Below are positions 16,034 through 25,071 of a DNA stretch of 64,000 bases, piece after piece. The stretch lies in the NCBI GenBank assembly GCA_035493955.1, contig DATJHI010000008.1, positions 46,706 to 110,705 on the forward strand. Direction: 5' to 3'. The stretch is from NCED01 sp035493955 (lineage in GTDB: Bacteria; Pseudomonadota; Alphaproteobacteria; Caulobacterales; Caulobacteraceae). A program made the position numbers and the translations under genes. The notes beneath the pieces were generated by a model, which worked only from the letters and a program-made list of their open reading frames with translations, made no database searches and was not told the origin of the DNA. Numbering within the stretch: the first letter of the stretch is position 1; each line of letters opens with the position of its first letter.

Positions 16034-18710
16034 GGCGGGCCTCCTCGGGAGCGGCGGCGATTCTGCGGGCGATCTCCGGGCGGCAGGAGCCGCAATTGGT
16101 CCCGGCGCCGGTGGCCCGGCCCACGGCGTCGGCGTCGCGGGCGCCGGCGGCGATCGCCTCGTCGATGGCGCGGGTCCCGATCCTGAGGCAAGCGCAGACC
16201 TGTGGTCCCGGATCGGGGGTCGCTCCCGGCGGGCGGCCGACCAAGAGGGCGGTGCGGGCTTCCGCCGACAGCAACCCCTCGCCGAACAGGGCCGTCAGCC
16301 AATCCCGCGGCGGCAGACGTCCGGCGGTGGTGAACACCAGCATCCGCTCCAGCCGTCCGTCCACGATCCAGGCCTCGCGCAGCAGGCCCGTGGCCGGATC
16401 CTCGAGGCGGACCGCCTCCCCCGCCGCGCCGCGGGTGAGCCAGCGGCGCAGGGACTCGCGCTCGCTCGCATTTCCGCGCCCGGCGAACTCGTGCAGATGG
16501 CAGTGGTCCTCCGGAATCCGCCGCCAGACCAGGTCCAGGGTCGCTGGCGCCGCGCGGGCGTCGCGGGACATGTAGAAGCCGCGCCAGGTCTCCCGATAGG
16601 GCCGGGCCCGCGCCGGGGTGTGCTTGAACTCAGGCTGCCCCGACACCGGATCGACCGCCGAGCCGATCAGGCCGTTGGACCGGCCGGAGGGAGCGAAGGC
16701 GGCGCTCCAGTGCATAGGCAGGAACAGGCTGCCGCGACGCTGCCGGTCGCTCAGCCGGGCTACGGCCACGGCGGTTCCCTGGGCGGTTTCGATCCGGGTC
16801 AGGGCGCCTTCGGTCACCCCAAGGCCTTCCGCATCGGCTGGATGTATCTCGACAAAGGGTTCGGGCGCATGGCGGCACAGGTCGGGCGCCAGGCCGGTCC
16901 GGGTCATGGTGTGCCACTGGTCGCGGATGCGCCCGGTGTTCAGGGCCATGGGAAAGCCCAGGCTTTCGGGGGTGGCCGGACCCTTGGGCTGGACCACCGC
17001 CATCCGGGCTCGGCCGTCGGGAGTGGCGAAACGGCCGTCTTCGAACAGGCGGGACGCGTCGCCCTCCCCGGTCGCCGGCCACTGCACCGGGGCCAGGGCC
17101 TCGTAGGCGCGCACGTCGAGGCCCACCAGGGACGAAAGGTTGAGCGGCCGGCCCCCATTTCCCGTGACGTTCTCATAGGCGGTGAGGCGGGCGTACTCGC
17201 GGAACACCGCCGCGGCGTTCCCCCAGCCGAAAGCGTCGCCAAAGCCCATGGCCCTGCCCACCTGGGCGACGATGCGCCAGTCGGACCGGGCCTCGCCGGG
17301 GGCCGGGAACAGGGCCCGCTGGCGGGAGATGCGGCGCTCGGAATTGGTGACCGTGCCGTCCTTTTCACCCCAGGCCAGGGCCGGGAGCTTCACATGGGCG
17401 AAGGCCATGGTGTCGGTCGAGGCCATGCAGTCGGACACCACCACCGTCGGACAACGGGACAGGGCCTCCCGCACGCGGCTGGCGTTGGGCATGGAGACGG
17501 CCGGGTTGGTGGCCATGATCCACACCGCCTTGACCCGGCCGGCGTGGATCGCCTCGAACAGGTCCACCGCCTTCAGTCCGGGGGCGCGGGCGGTCTCGGG
17601 CGCGCCCCAGAACCGGGCGACGCGGTCGCGGGCCGCGGGGTCGAAGTCCATATGGGCGGCCAGGGTGTTGGCCATGCCGCCGGTCTCGCGGCCGCCCATG
17701 GCATTGGGCTGGCCGGTGATCGAAAACGGACAGGCGCCGGGCTTGCCGATCCGCCCGGTGGCCAGGTGGGCGTTGAGGATGGCCAGGCCCTTGGCCGTTC
17801 CCTGGGCGGACTGGTTGGCGCCCATGGAAAACAGGCTGACTGTCCGCGGCGTCGCGGCGAACAGGTCGTAGAACCGGCTGAGGTCGGCCACGGCCACGCC
17901 GCAGTCGGCGGCGACCGCGTCCCTGGACTGGTCTGTCGCGGCGAGTTCGCGCTCCACCGCCTCGAAGCCGGAGACGTGGGCGGCGATATAGGTGCGGTCC
18001 ACCGCCCCGCGGGCGATCAGGTCGGCCAAGAGGCCGTTCCACAGGCGCACGTCGGACTGGGGCGCGATGGCGAGGTGCAAGTCGGCGCCCTCGGCGGTGT
18101 CGGTGCGGCGGGGATCGATGACCACGTGGCGCTGACCACGGGCGCGGGCGGCCTCCATGCGCCGGAACAGCACCGGATGGGTCCAGGCCCCGTTGTGGCC
18201 GGAGAACACCACCAGGTCGGCCAGGTCGAGGTCCTCGTAGCAGCCGGGGACCAGGTCGGCGCCGAAGGCGGATTTGTGCGCCGCCACCGCCGAGGCCATG
18301 CAGAGCCTCGAATTGGTGTCGATATTGCCTGAGCCGATGAAGCCTTTCATCAGCTTGTTGGCGGCGTAATAGTCCTCGATCAGCAGCTGGCCCGAGACAT
18401 AGAAGGCCACCGAATCCGGACCATGCCGGGCGATGGTCTCCTTGAAGCGGCGGGCGACGTAGGCCGTCGCCTCGTCCCAACCTACCGTCCGGTCGCCGAT
18501 CATCGGCGACAGCAGCCGTCCCTCCAACCCCACCGTGGCGCCCAGGGCCGAACCCTTGGAGCACAGTCGCCCCCGGTTGGCCGGGTGGCCGGCGTCGCCC
18601 ATGACGGAGAGCTGGCGCCCTTCCCCCACCCGCGCCGCGATCCCACAACCCACCCCGCAATAGGGGCAGGTGGTCAGGACGGCGGGAGGCGGAAGCGAGC
18701 CGTCAGCCAT
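16023..18710 (-). CDS. nasA: Assimilatory nitrate reductase, large (catalytic) subunit
   Basis: 895 aa, cytosolic, no signal peptide. The N-terminal [4Fe-4S] motif is CPYCGVGCG with a fourth Cys in GRLCSKGS. The Mo-bis-MGD domain follows, with the probable Mo-ligand Cys in TNSRLCMASAV. Further markers are NPAVSMPN, GEKDGTVTNSERRI and the MGD-binding C-terminal domain ALNTGRIRDQWHTMTRTG. A BFD-like [2Fe-2S] domain sits at the end (CACLRIG ... TNCGSCRPE, about 850-885), as in NasA-type reductases that take electrons from a small flavoprotein or directly from a reductase. It reduces nitrate to nitrite. No NasB/NasC electron-transfer subunit is encoded here. Its start is 4 nt after nirD. Confidence 0.95.
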   Translation of the reverse strand: MADGSLPPPAVLTTCPYCGVGCGIAARVGEGRQLSVMGDAGHPANRGRLCSKGSALGATVGLEGRLLSPMIGDRTVGWDEATAYVARRFKETIARHGPDSVAFYVSGQLLIEDYYAANKLMKGFIGSGNIDTNSRLCMASAVAAHKSAFGADLVPGCYEDLDLADLVVFSGHNGAWTHPVLFRRMEAARARGQRHVVIDPRRTDTAEGADLHLAIAPQSDVRLWNGLLADLIARGAVDRTYIAAHVSGFEAVERELAATDQSRDAVAADCGVAVADLSRFYDLFAATPRTVSLFSMGANQSAQGTAKGLAILNAHLATGRIGKPGACPFSITGQPNAMGGRETGGMANTLAAHMDFDPAARDRVARFWGAPETARAPGLKAVDLFEAIHAGRVKAVWIMATNPAVSMPNASRVREALSRCPTVVVSDCMASTDTMAFAHVKLPALAWGEKDGTVTNSERRISRQRALFPAPGEARSDWRIVAQVGRAMGFGDAFGWGNAAAVFREYARLTAYENVTGNGGRPLNLSSLVGLDVRAYEALAPVQWPATGEGDASRLFEDGRFATPDGRARMAVVQPKGPATPESLGFPMALNTGRIRDQWHTMTRTGLAPDLCRHAPEPFVEIHPADAEGLGVTEGALTRIETAQGTAVAVARLSDRQRRGSLFLPMHWSAAFAPSGRSNGLIGSAVDPVSGQPEFKHTPARARPYRETWRGFYMSRDARAAPATLDLVWRRIPEDHCHLHEFAGRGNASERESLRRWLTRGAAGEAVRLEDPATGLLREAWIVDGRLERMLVFTTAGRLPPRDWLTALFGEGLLSAEARTALLVGRPPGATPDPGPQVCACLRIGTRAIDEAIAAGARDADAVGRATGAGTNCGSCRPEIARRIAAAPEEARHAA

Positions 18711-18714
18711 GGGA

Positions 18715-19068
18715 TCAGGCTCCGTCCACCGACATGCCCAAGAGCACGCGCCCGTCCCGGATCTGCACCGGCACGACCGGGGTGCAGCCCTTGCCGGCGT
18801 CGGCGCCGGTGGGATGGCCGGTGGCCAGGTCGATGGTCCAGTTGTGCAGCGGGCAGGCGACGGCCCGCCCGTGCACGATCCCCTGGCTGAGCGGTCCGCC
18901 CTTGTGGGGGCAGGCGTCGCGCAGGGCGTAGACCTCGCCGTCGCCGGTGCGGAACACGGCGATGTCGCCGATGGGGCTGGGCAGGCGGCGCGCCCCGCGA
19001 CGGGGAATGTCGGTGGCCGCGCCCACGTCGATCCAGACCACGGGGCTAGGGGTTACGTGCACGTTCAT
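18715..19068 (-). CDS. nirD: Nitrite reductase (NADH) small subunit
   Basis: 117 aa from the ATG at 19068, which overlaps the nirB stop in an ATGA arrangement (translational coupling). A Rieske-type fold with CPHKGG and CPLHNW, i.e. both Cys-x-His motifs kept, so it may bind a [2Fe-2S] cluster; some NirD proteins have lost these residues. It partners NirB in the NADH-dependent reduction of nitrite to ammonium. Confidence 0.93.
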   Translation of the reverse strand: MNVHVTPSPVVWIDVGAATDIPRRGARRLPSPIGDIAVFRTGDGEVYALRDACPHKGGPLSQGIVHGRAVACPLHNWTIDLATGHPTGADAGKGCTPVVPVQIRDGRVLLGMSVDGA

Positions 19069-21521
19069 GCCGGGGCGAACTCCAGACGAAGGCTCATGGG
19101 GTTGAACTGCTCGTGGTGCCGCCCCGCCACACGCTCGGCCCAGGGGTCGATGCGGGCGAAACGTTGGGAATAGGCGAAGCGGTCGTAGAGCGCCTTGCGG
19201 CCCTCGGGATCGGCCAAGGCCGCCTTGATGGAGTCGAGGCCGACCCGGTCCATCCATTTGTAGATGCGTTCCAGGTACCAGCCCTGCTCGCGATAGAGCT
19301 GGACCAGGGCGCAGATGGTCCACACCGCCTCCTGTTCGGTGGCGACGCGGGTCAGGATCTCGGTGCCGCGGATGTGCAGGCCGGCGGCGCCGCCGATATG
19401 GATCTCATAGCCGCTGTCGACGCAGATGACGCCGACGTCCTTGCAGGTGGCCTCGGCGCAGTTGCGGGGACAACCCGAGACCCCGAGTTTGACCTTGGCG
19501 GGGGTCCAGGACCCCCACATGAACTTCTCCAGCCGGACCCCGAGGCCGGTGGAATCCTGGGTGCCGAACCGGCACCAGTCCGAGCCGACGCAGGTCTTCA
19601 CCGTACGCAGGCCCTTGGCGTAGGCGTGGCCGGAGACCATGCCGGCGGCGTTGAGGTCGGACCAGACCGCGGGCAGGTCCTCCTTCTTCACGCCCAGGAG
19701 GTCGATGCGCTGGCCGCCGGTGACCTTGACCGCGGGAATGGCGAACTTCTCGGCCACGTCGGCGATGGCCCTGAGTTCGGCCGGGGTGGTCATGCCGCCC
19801 CACATGCGCGGAACCACGCTGTAGGTGCCGTCCTTCTGGATGTTGGCGTGGACCCGTTCGTTGACGAAGCGGGACTGGGGGTCGTCGCGATAGTCCCCGG
19901 GCCAGGCGCAGACCAGGTAATAGTTCAACGCCGGCCGGCAGGAGGCGCAGCCGTCGGGGGTGGTCCACTCCAGGGCCTGCATCACCGCCGGGATCGACTT
20001 GAGCTCGGCGGAGACGATCCGTTCACGGACAAGGCTGTGCGGGTGCGCGGTGCACTTGCACAGGGGCTTGGGCCCCGTCTGCACCTCGAACCCGTCGCCC
20101 AGGGTCAATTTCAGCAATTGCTCGACCAGGGGGGTGCAGGATCCGCAGCTGGCCGAGGCCTTGGTGACGGCCCGCACCTCGTCCAGGGTGCTCAGCCCCT
20201 GGGCCGTCACCGCGCCGGTGATCGCGCCCTTGCACACGCCGTTGCAGCCGCACACCTCGGCGGTGTCGGCCATGGCCGCAACGGCCGAACTAGGGTCCAG
20301 GCCGTCCAGGCCCTCCGTGATCGCCTGGCCGAAGATGAGGGTGTCGCGGATCGCGGCCACGTCGCGGCCGGACTTCATGAGGTCGAAGTACCAGCCCCCG
20401 TCGGCCGCGTCGCCGAACAGGACCCCGCCGACGACCTTGCCGTCCTGCAGCACCAGCCGCTTGTAGACGCCGCGTCCGGCGTCGCGGAACACGATGTCCT
20501 CGCAGCCCTCGCCTCCGGAAAAACGGCCCGCCGAGAACACGTCGACGCCGGACACCTTCAGCCGGGTCGACAGCACTGAACCCTCATAGAGCCCGTCCCC
20601 GTCGGTCATGTCCTCGGCCAGGGCCCGGCACATCTCCCAGATCGGGGCCACCAGGCCGTAGCATTGACCCCGGTGCTCGGCGCATTCGCCCACGGCATAG
20701 ATGGCGGGGTCGGAGGTCCTCATGGCGTCGTCGACCTGGACGCCCCGGCCAACGTCCAGGCCAGCGGCCTTGGCCAGGGCGGCGTTGGGCCGGATGCCCA
20801 CGGCCATGACCAGCAGGCTACAGGGCAGCACGGTTCCGTCCTTCAGCCTGAGGCCGGCGACGCGACCGTCTTCCCCCAATATCTCCTCGGACTGGGCGCC
20901 GAGCACGGTCTCGACCCCGCGGTCGCGCATGGCTTCGGTGAGCAGAAAGCCCGCCGCCTCGTCGAGCTGGCGCTCCATCAGCACGTCCATCAGGTGGACC
21001 ACCGTGGCGGCCATCCCGCGCCGGGCCAGGCCATAGGCCGCCTCGATCCCGAGCAGGCCACCGCCGATCACCACCGCCCGGGCGTTGGGCTCCGCCGAGG
21101 CCGCGACCATGGCCTCGACGTCGTCCAGGTCGCGGAAGGTGACCACGCCCTTGAGGTCCGCCCCGGGCAGGGGCAGCCGCACCGGGTCCGATCCCGTCGC
21201 CAGGATCAACCGGTCGTAGGGGACCTCCAGCCCGCCCTCGGCCAGCACCACCCGCCGCGTCCGGTCGACGCCGGTGACGGCCCGGCCGGCGTGCAGGGTG
21301 ACGCCGTTGTCGCGGTACCAGGCGGCGTCGTTGATGACGATGTCGTCGAAGCTCTTCTCCCCAGCCAGCACCGGCGAAAGCATGATGCGGTTGTAATTGA
21401 CCCGCGGCTCGGCCCCGAAGATGGCGATCTCATAACGGTCGGGGTCGCGCTTGAGGATCTCCTCCACCGCGCGGCAGCCGGCCATGCCGTTGCCAATGAC
21501 GACCAGGCGTTGCTTGTCCAT
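19065..21521 (-). CDS. nirB: NADH-dependent nitrite reductase, large subunit
   Basis: 818 aa, the normal NirB length. Order of domains: FAD-binding with VVIGNGMAGCRAVEE at the start; NAD(P)H-binding with VVIGGGLLGIEAAYGL at about 150; FAD-binding LVMAVGIRPN and YAVGECAEHRG; two BFD-like [2Fe-2S] modules (CGCNGVCKGAI and ASCGSCTPLVEQL); the siroheme/[4Fe-4S] domain with TCVGSDWCRFG and GCPRNCAEATCKD, the four cluster cysteines. It reduces nitrite to ammonium with six electrons. It sits between narK (14-nt gap) and nirD, in the operon that also encodes the siroheme methyltransferase. Confidence 0.96.
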   Translation of the reverse strand: MDKQRLVVIGNGMAGCRAVEEILKRDPDRYEIAIFGAEPRVNYNRIMLSPVLAGEKSFDDIVINDAAWYRDNGVTLHAGRAVTGVDRTRRVVLAEGGLEVPYDRLILATGSDPVRLPLPGADLKGVVTFRDLDDVEAMVAASAEPNARAVVIGGGLLGIEAAYGLARRGMAATVVHLMDVLMERQLDEAAGFLLTEAMRDRGVETVLGAQSEEILGEDGRVAGLRLKDGTVLPCSLLVMAVGIRPNAALAKAAGLDVGRGVQVDDAMRTSDPAIYAVGECAEHRGQCYGLVAPIWEMCRALAEDMTDGDGLYEGSVLSTRLKVSGVDVFSAGRFSGGEGCEDIVFRDAGRGVYKRLVLQDGKVVGGVLFGDAADGGWYFDLMKSGRDVAAIRDTLIFGQAITEGLDGLDPSSAVAAMADTAEVCGCNGVCKGAITGAVTAQGLSTLDEVRAVTKASASCGSCTPLVEQLLKLTLGDGFEVQTGPKPLCKCTAHPHSLVRERIVSAELKSIPAVMQALEWTTPDGCASCRPALNYYLVCAWPGDYRDDPQSRFVNERVHANIQKDGTYSVVPRMWGGMTTPAELRAIADVAEKFAIPAVKVTGGQRIDLLGVKKEDLPAVWSDLNAAGMVSGHAYAKGLRTVKTCVGSDWCRFGTQDSTGLGVRLEKFMWGSWTPAKVKLGVSGCPRNCAEATCKDVGVICVDSGYEIHIGGAAGLHIRGTEILTRVATEQEAVWTICALVQLYREQGWYLERIYKWMDRVGLDSIKAALADPEGRKALYDRFAYSQRFARIDPWAERVAGRHHEQFNPMSLRLEFAPA

Positions 21522-21535
21522 GACCCTCTTCCCCC

Positions 21536-22753
21536 TCAGACGCGCGCAGGCGTAGTGAGGTCGGCGCGGGCGTCCGCTCCCTGCCGCCGCGCCCGGAAGG
21601 CGGCGACGCCGGACAGCGCCACCAGCGCCAGGACGGCGAAGCCGAGGAAGCCGGACTGGTAGCTGCCGGTGATCTGCTTGGCCAAGCCCAGGGTGGAGGC
21701 GAGGTAGAACCCGCCGACCCCGCCCATGGCCCCAACCAGACCGGTGATCACCCCGATCTCCTTGGAGAACCGTTGCGGGGCGAGCTGGAACACCGCCCCG
21801 TTGCCGGCGCCCAGGGCCATCATGGCGAAGAGGATCACGGCCAGGGCGATCCAGACGCTGGGCATGTGGAAGCCGGCAGCCACCAGGCCCAGGGCGGCCA
21901 GGGCGTAGACCACGGTCAGGGTCTTCAAGCCGCCGATCCGATCCGCCAGGGCCCCGCCGAAGGGGCGCACCAGGGAGCCGGCGAAGACGCAGGCGGCGGT
22001 GAAGAAGCCGGCGACCACCGGGTCGAGCCGGTACTCCCCGTTGAAATAGATGGTCAGGGAGGAGGACAGGCCGGAGAAGCCGCCGAAGGTGACGCTGTAG
22101 AGGAACATCAGTCCCCAGGCCTCAGGCGCCTTCAGCACCGCCAGATAATCGACCAGGCGCTTGGGCGCGGGCCGGTTAGGCGCGTCCTTGGCCATCAGCA
22201 TATAGATCACGAACACCGCCGCCAGCGGCAAGGCGGCCAGGCCGATCACCGCGTTCCAGCCGAAGGTCTTGGCCAGGGCGGGAGCGAACAGGGAGGCCAG
22301 CGCCGTCCCCGAATTGCCGGCTCCTGCGATGCCCAGGGCCAGGCCCTGATGCTCGGGCGGATACCACCGGGAGGCGAGCGGCAGGGCCACGGCGAAGGAC
22401 GCGCCAGCGACGCCCAGCAGCACCCCCAGCAGCAGGACCTGCGAATAGCTGTGCATGCCCAGGAACCAGGCCAGGGCCAAGCCGGCGATGACCACGAGCT
22501 GGCTGAGCATGCCGGTGCGCTTGGGACCGATGTGGTCGACCAACACCCCATTGACCAGGCGCAAGGCCGCCCCCGCCAACAGGGGCACGGCGACCATCAA
22601 CCCCTTCTGGGCGGGGTTCAGATGCAGGTCCTTGGCGATGGCGACCCCGAGCGGGCCCAGCAACACCCAGACCATGAAGCTGAGATCGAAATAGAGGAAG
22701 GCGGCGAAGAGAGTCGGGGCGTGCCCCGCCTTGAGGAAGGAACGGCTGACCAT
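21536..22753 (-). CDS. narK: MFS nitrate/nitrite transporter (NarK/NasA family)
   Basis: 405 aa, twelve hydrophobic segments. The nitrate-signature glycine-rich regions are present: AGAGNSGTALASLFAPALA (NS1-like) and MALGAGNGAVFQLAPQRF (NS2-like), with the arginine in helix 2 in AALRLVNGVLVDHIG. It is a NarK-type nitrate importer or nitrite exporter. Together with the ABC importer at 10.5-13.5 kb the cell has two nitrate uptake routes. It is the first gene of the reductase operon and is preceded by a leader with ANTAR-like hairpins. Confidence 0.92.
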   Translation of the reverse strand: MVSRSFLKAGHAPTLFAAFLYFDLSFMVWVLLGPLGVAIAKDLHLNPAQKGLMVAVPLLAGAALRLVNGVLVDHIGPKRTGMLSQLVVIAGLALAWFLGMHSYSQVLLLGVLLGVAGASFAVALPLASRWYPPEHQGLALGIAGAGNSGTALASLFAPALAKTFGWNAVIGLAALPLAAVFVIYMLMAKDAPNRPAPKRLVDYLAVLKAPEAWGLMFLYSVTFGGFSGLSSSLTIYFNGEYRLDPVVAGFFTAACVFAGSLVRPFGGALADRIGGLKTLTVVYALAALGLVAAGFHMPSVWIALAVILFAMMALGAGNGAVFQLAPQRFSKEIGVITGLVGAMGGVGGFYLASTLGLAKQITGSYQSGFLGFAVLALVALSGVAAFRARRQGADARADLTTPARV

Positions 22754-22823
22754 CGGAATTGGCCTCGGTGTCGCATGTGAGCGGCGGCGTCGCCGGGCGA
22801 AACCGCATCAGAGCGGTCATCCG

Positions 22824-22868
22824 AAAAGGCTGCGAACGCCGTTGTCCTAAAGCCTGTGCTCAGCAGGC
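22824..22868 (-). promoter_or_regulatory. narK leader: paired hairpins and overlapping terminator-like fold
   Basis: On the minus strand: hairpin GCCUG-CUGAGCA-CAGGC (22852-22868), a 4-nt linker, then GGAC-AACGGC-GUUC (22834-22847; one G-U pair), with loop A1 and G4 and near identity to the nrt-leader hairpin. An alternative fold AGGCU...AGCCU followed by UUUU (22824-22855) would exclude both. The terminator is weak (5 bp, four U). A third hairpin with a six-base loop (ACCGC/GCGGT, 22802-22817) lies nearer the start codon. The rest of 22754-23047 has no gene. Confidence 0.55.
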
Positions 22869-23047
22869 CCCCGTTGCGGACCTGCGTCTGCCTTAAGCGC
22901 GAGCGACCGGGCGAGAATTCGTCGATTCGCGTAGTTGCGCGGCGCCTGATGCTGCACCTGCACAATCCGCAGTCATTTGAGGGGTGCGGGCTCAGCCTCC
23001 GCCGAACACCCTTGGAGGTTCCCCAAAGGGAGGAAGCGCCCCCCGCG

Positions 23048-24223
23048 TCACGCCCGGGTTATGGCGAACCCGGCTGCATAAAGTTCGGGCTCGGAAGGGT
23101 CGAACGGCCGGCCGTCACAGAAGCGGTCGGCGGGCATGGGCAGGCCGTCCAGGCTCCAGGGGTCCGCGTGCGCGCCTTCGATCTTGTCGTCCTGAGGCGG
23201 GGGTTGGACGCCGAGGCTGGTCGCCGCCACGCGATAGAGATCGGGACGATAGACCCGCCGGGCCGTGACCGACCCCTCCACCGAAGGCGCGATCTGCCCC
23301 CAGCGCAGCATCTGGGCATAGAACCACGAGGCGTGGCTGCGCCAGGGGAAGTTGGCGGCGTAGCGATGATAGATCAGCCCCTCCGGCGCGTCGGTCAGGG
23401 TCCGGGCGATCACCTCGGAGGGCGCCCCGACATAATCTGGACGGGCCAGCAGCGCGGCCAGGGCCGGGCGGTTCTCCGGCGCGTCGGACCACTGGGCGGC
23501 CCTGAGCAAGGCGCGGAGCAGGGCCTGCAGGGTGGCCGGCTCGCGCTCGGCCCAGTCCTCAGCCACGCCCAGCACCTTGTCGGGCCCCGCCTGCCAGACG
23601 TCGGCAGCCCAGGCGACGATTTCCCCGGTCCCGTCCGCCTCGGCCTGGGCGTTCCAGGGAGCGCCGACGCAGAAGCCGTCGATCAGGCCGGACCGAAGCT
23701 GCTCGGCCATCCGGGGCGGCGGAGCGGTGACCAGGCGCACGTCCCGGTCAGGGTCGATCCCGGCCTCGGCCAGCCAGTAACGCAGGGCGTAGTTGTGCAT
23801 CGAATAGGGGAAGACCGCCGCGAAGGTCAGGAGCGGCGCCCCTTGTCCGCGCCGCGCCTCGATCAGCCGGGCCAGGGGCCGGGCCGTACGCGCCGCCGCG
23901 CCCTCGGGGTCGAGACGGCGCAGCTCGGCGGCGTGGGCGGCGGCGAGGGTGATGGCGGAGCCGTTCAGGTTCATGGCCAGGGGAGCGATCAGGCGCGCCC
24001 CCGCCCCGCCGAGGCCAAGCCCCGCGGCCAGGACCATGGGGGCCAGCATGTGGCCGCCGTCGAGGGCGCCCACCGCGACCTTGTCCCGGATCGTCGCCCA
24101 CGAAGCCTCGCGACTCAGGGTCACCGAAAGGCCCTCGGCGCGGAAAAAACCCTGCGCGTCGGCGACCGCCAAGGGGGCGCAGTCGTTCAGGGGGATGAAG
24201 CCCAGCTTCAAGTCGCTGCTCAC
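23048..24223 (-). CDS. nasS: Nitrate sensor NasS (NrtA-like, cytosolic)
   Basis: 391 aa with the NrtA fold but no export signal (starts MSSDLKLGFIPLNDCAPLAVADAQ), so it stays in the cytosol. Family marks: ASWATIRDKVAVGALDGGHML, FCVGAPWNAQAEADG and NFPWRSHASWFYAQMLRWG. In known systems NasS binds the ANTAR protein NasT and frees it when nitrate or nitrite is present. Its start overlaps the nasT stop by 4 nt, so the pair is translationally coupled. The order nasT-nasS is reversed from many relatives. Confidence 0.9.
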   Translation of the reverse strand: MSSDLKLGFIPLNDCAPLAVADAQGFFRAEGLSVTLSREASWATIRDKVAVGALDGGHMLAPMVLAAGLGLGGAGARLIAPLAMNLNGSAITLAAAHAAELRRLDPEGAAARTARPLARLIEARRGQGAPLLTFAAVFPYSMHNYALRYWLAEAGIDPDRDVRLVTAPPPRMAEQLRSGLIDGFCVGAPWNAQAEADGTGEIVAWAADVWQAGPDKVLGVAEDWAEREPATLQALLRALLRAAQWSDAPENRPALAALLARPDYVGAPSEVIARTLTDAPEGLIYHRYAANFPWRSHASWFYAQMLRWGQIAPSVEGSVTARRVYRPDLYRVAATSLGVQPPPQDDKIEGAHADPWSLDGLPMPADRFCDGRPFDPSEPELYAAGFAITRA

Positions 24224-24798
24224 GCCCCGTCCCCCTTCAACACCCCGGCGAAGGTCAAGAGGTCGGACGCCACCGCGCCGATCGGCCGTCCTGAGTCCAT
24301 CGCCAGCTTGCGCAGGAGCTTGTAGGCGGCGTCCTCGTCCAAGCCGCGTTCCTTCATCAACAGTCCCTTGGCCCGATCGACCGTCTTGCGTGAGGCGAGA
24401 TCCGCCTTGGCCTTGGCCAGCTCGGTCCGCAGTTGCTGCATCAGCTGGAACCGGGTCATCGCCGCTTCCAGCACGGGGCGGACCCGGGCCGGGGAGAGAC
24501 CGTCGACCACATAGGCCGCCACCCCGGCCCGGACAGCCTCATCCGCCAGTCCGGGCTCGGACCGGTCGGCGAACATCACCACCGGGCGCGGATTGCTGGC
24601 CGTGGCGTCGCGCAGGCTTTCCAGGGTGTCCCGGTCCGGACTGTCGCAGGCCACCACCACCACGTCGGGGGCAAAGGCCAGGGCGTCGGCCGCGACGAAG
24701 ACCGTCGCCTGCCGCACTTCGAGCGGTTCAATACCCTTCAGCCCTTCCGCCACCAGGGCGGCCCGGGCGGGATCCGGGTCGATCACCAGGACGCGCAT
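24220..24798 (-). CDS. nasT: NasT, ANTAR-domain transcription antiterminator
   Basis: 192 aa from the ATG at 24798 (MRVLVIDPDPARA); an in-frame ATG at 24843 would add 15 residues unlike the family. The N-terminal receiver-like domain is followed by a coiled segment and the RNA-binding ANTAR domain: KTVDRAKGLLMKERGLDEDAAYKLLRKLA. NasT binds leader RNA hairpins and prevents termination, switching on nitrate genes when NasS lets it go. Predicted targets are the leaders at 14929-14942 and 22834-22847. It is divergent from the histidine kinase gene at 25072. Confidence 0.92.
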   Translation of the reverse strand: MRVLVIDPDPARAALVAEGLKGIEPLEVRQATVFVAADALAFAPDVVVVACDSPDRDTLESLRDATASNPRPVVMFADRSEPGLADEAVRAGVAAYVVDGLSPARVRPVLEAAMTRFQLMQQLRTELAKAKADLASRKTVDRAKGLLMKERGLDEDAAYKLLRKLAMDSGRPIGAVASDLLTFAGVLKGDGA

Positions 24799-25071
24799 AG
24801 GCGGCTGTCTAAGGCCTGGCCCCACATAAGGGTAGCCCTTCATGATTCATGGCCTGGAAATTCAAGAGCCGCCCCCTCGTCTGGCCGCGCCTGAGGGCAC
24901 GTAGCCGTGGATTTGTTCGTTCAGACTTTCTTGCGCGTCTGCGTCGTAAGGCGCCGCTTAACCCGCAAGACGTGTTAGAGTCCCTGGGGTAATCGCGATG
25001 ACACGTAGATTGCCCCGTACGCCGGGTACGGCTTTCGTTCCGCGAGCCTCTGGTCAATCGAAAGGACGGCA

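Noticed and set aside
16032..18332. Plus-strand frame of 766 aa opposite nasA
   Set aside because: Mirror of the nitrate reductase gene, with Gly/Ala/Arg/His-rich nonsense composition.
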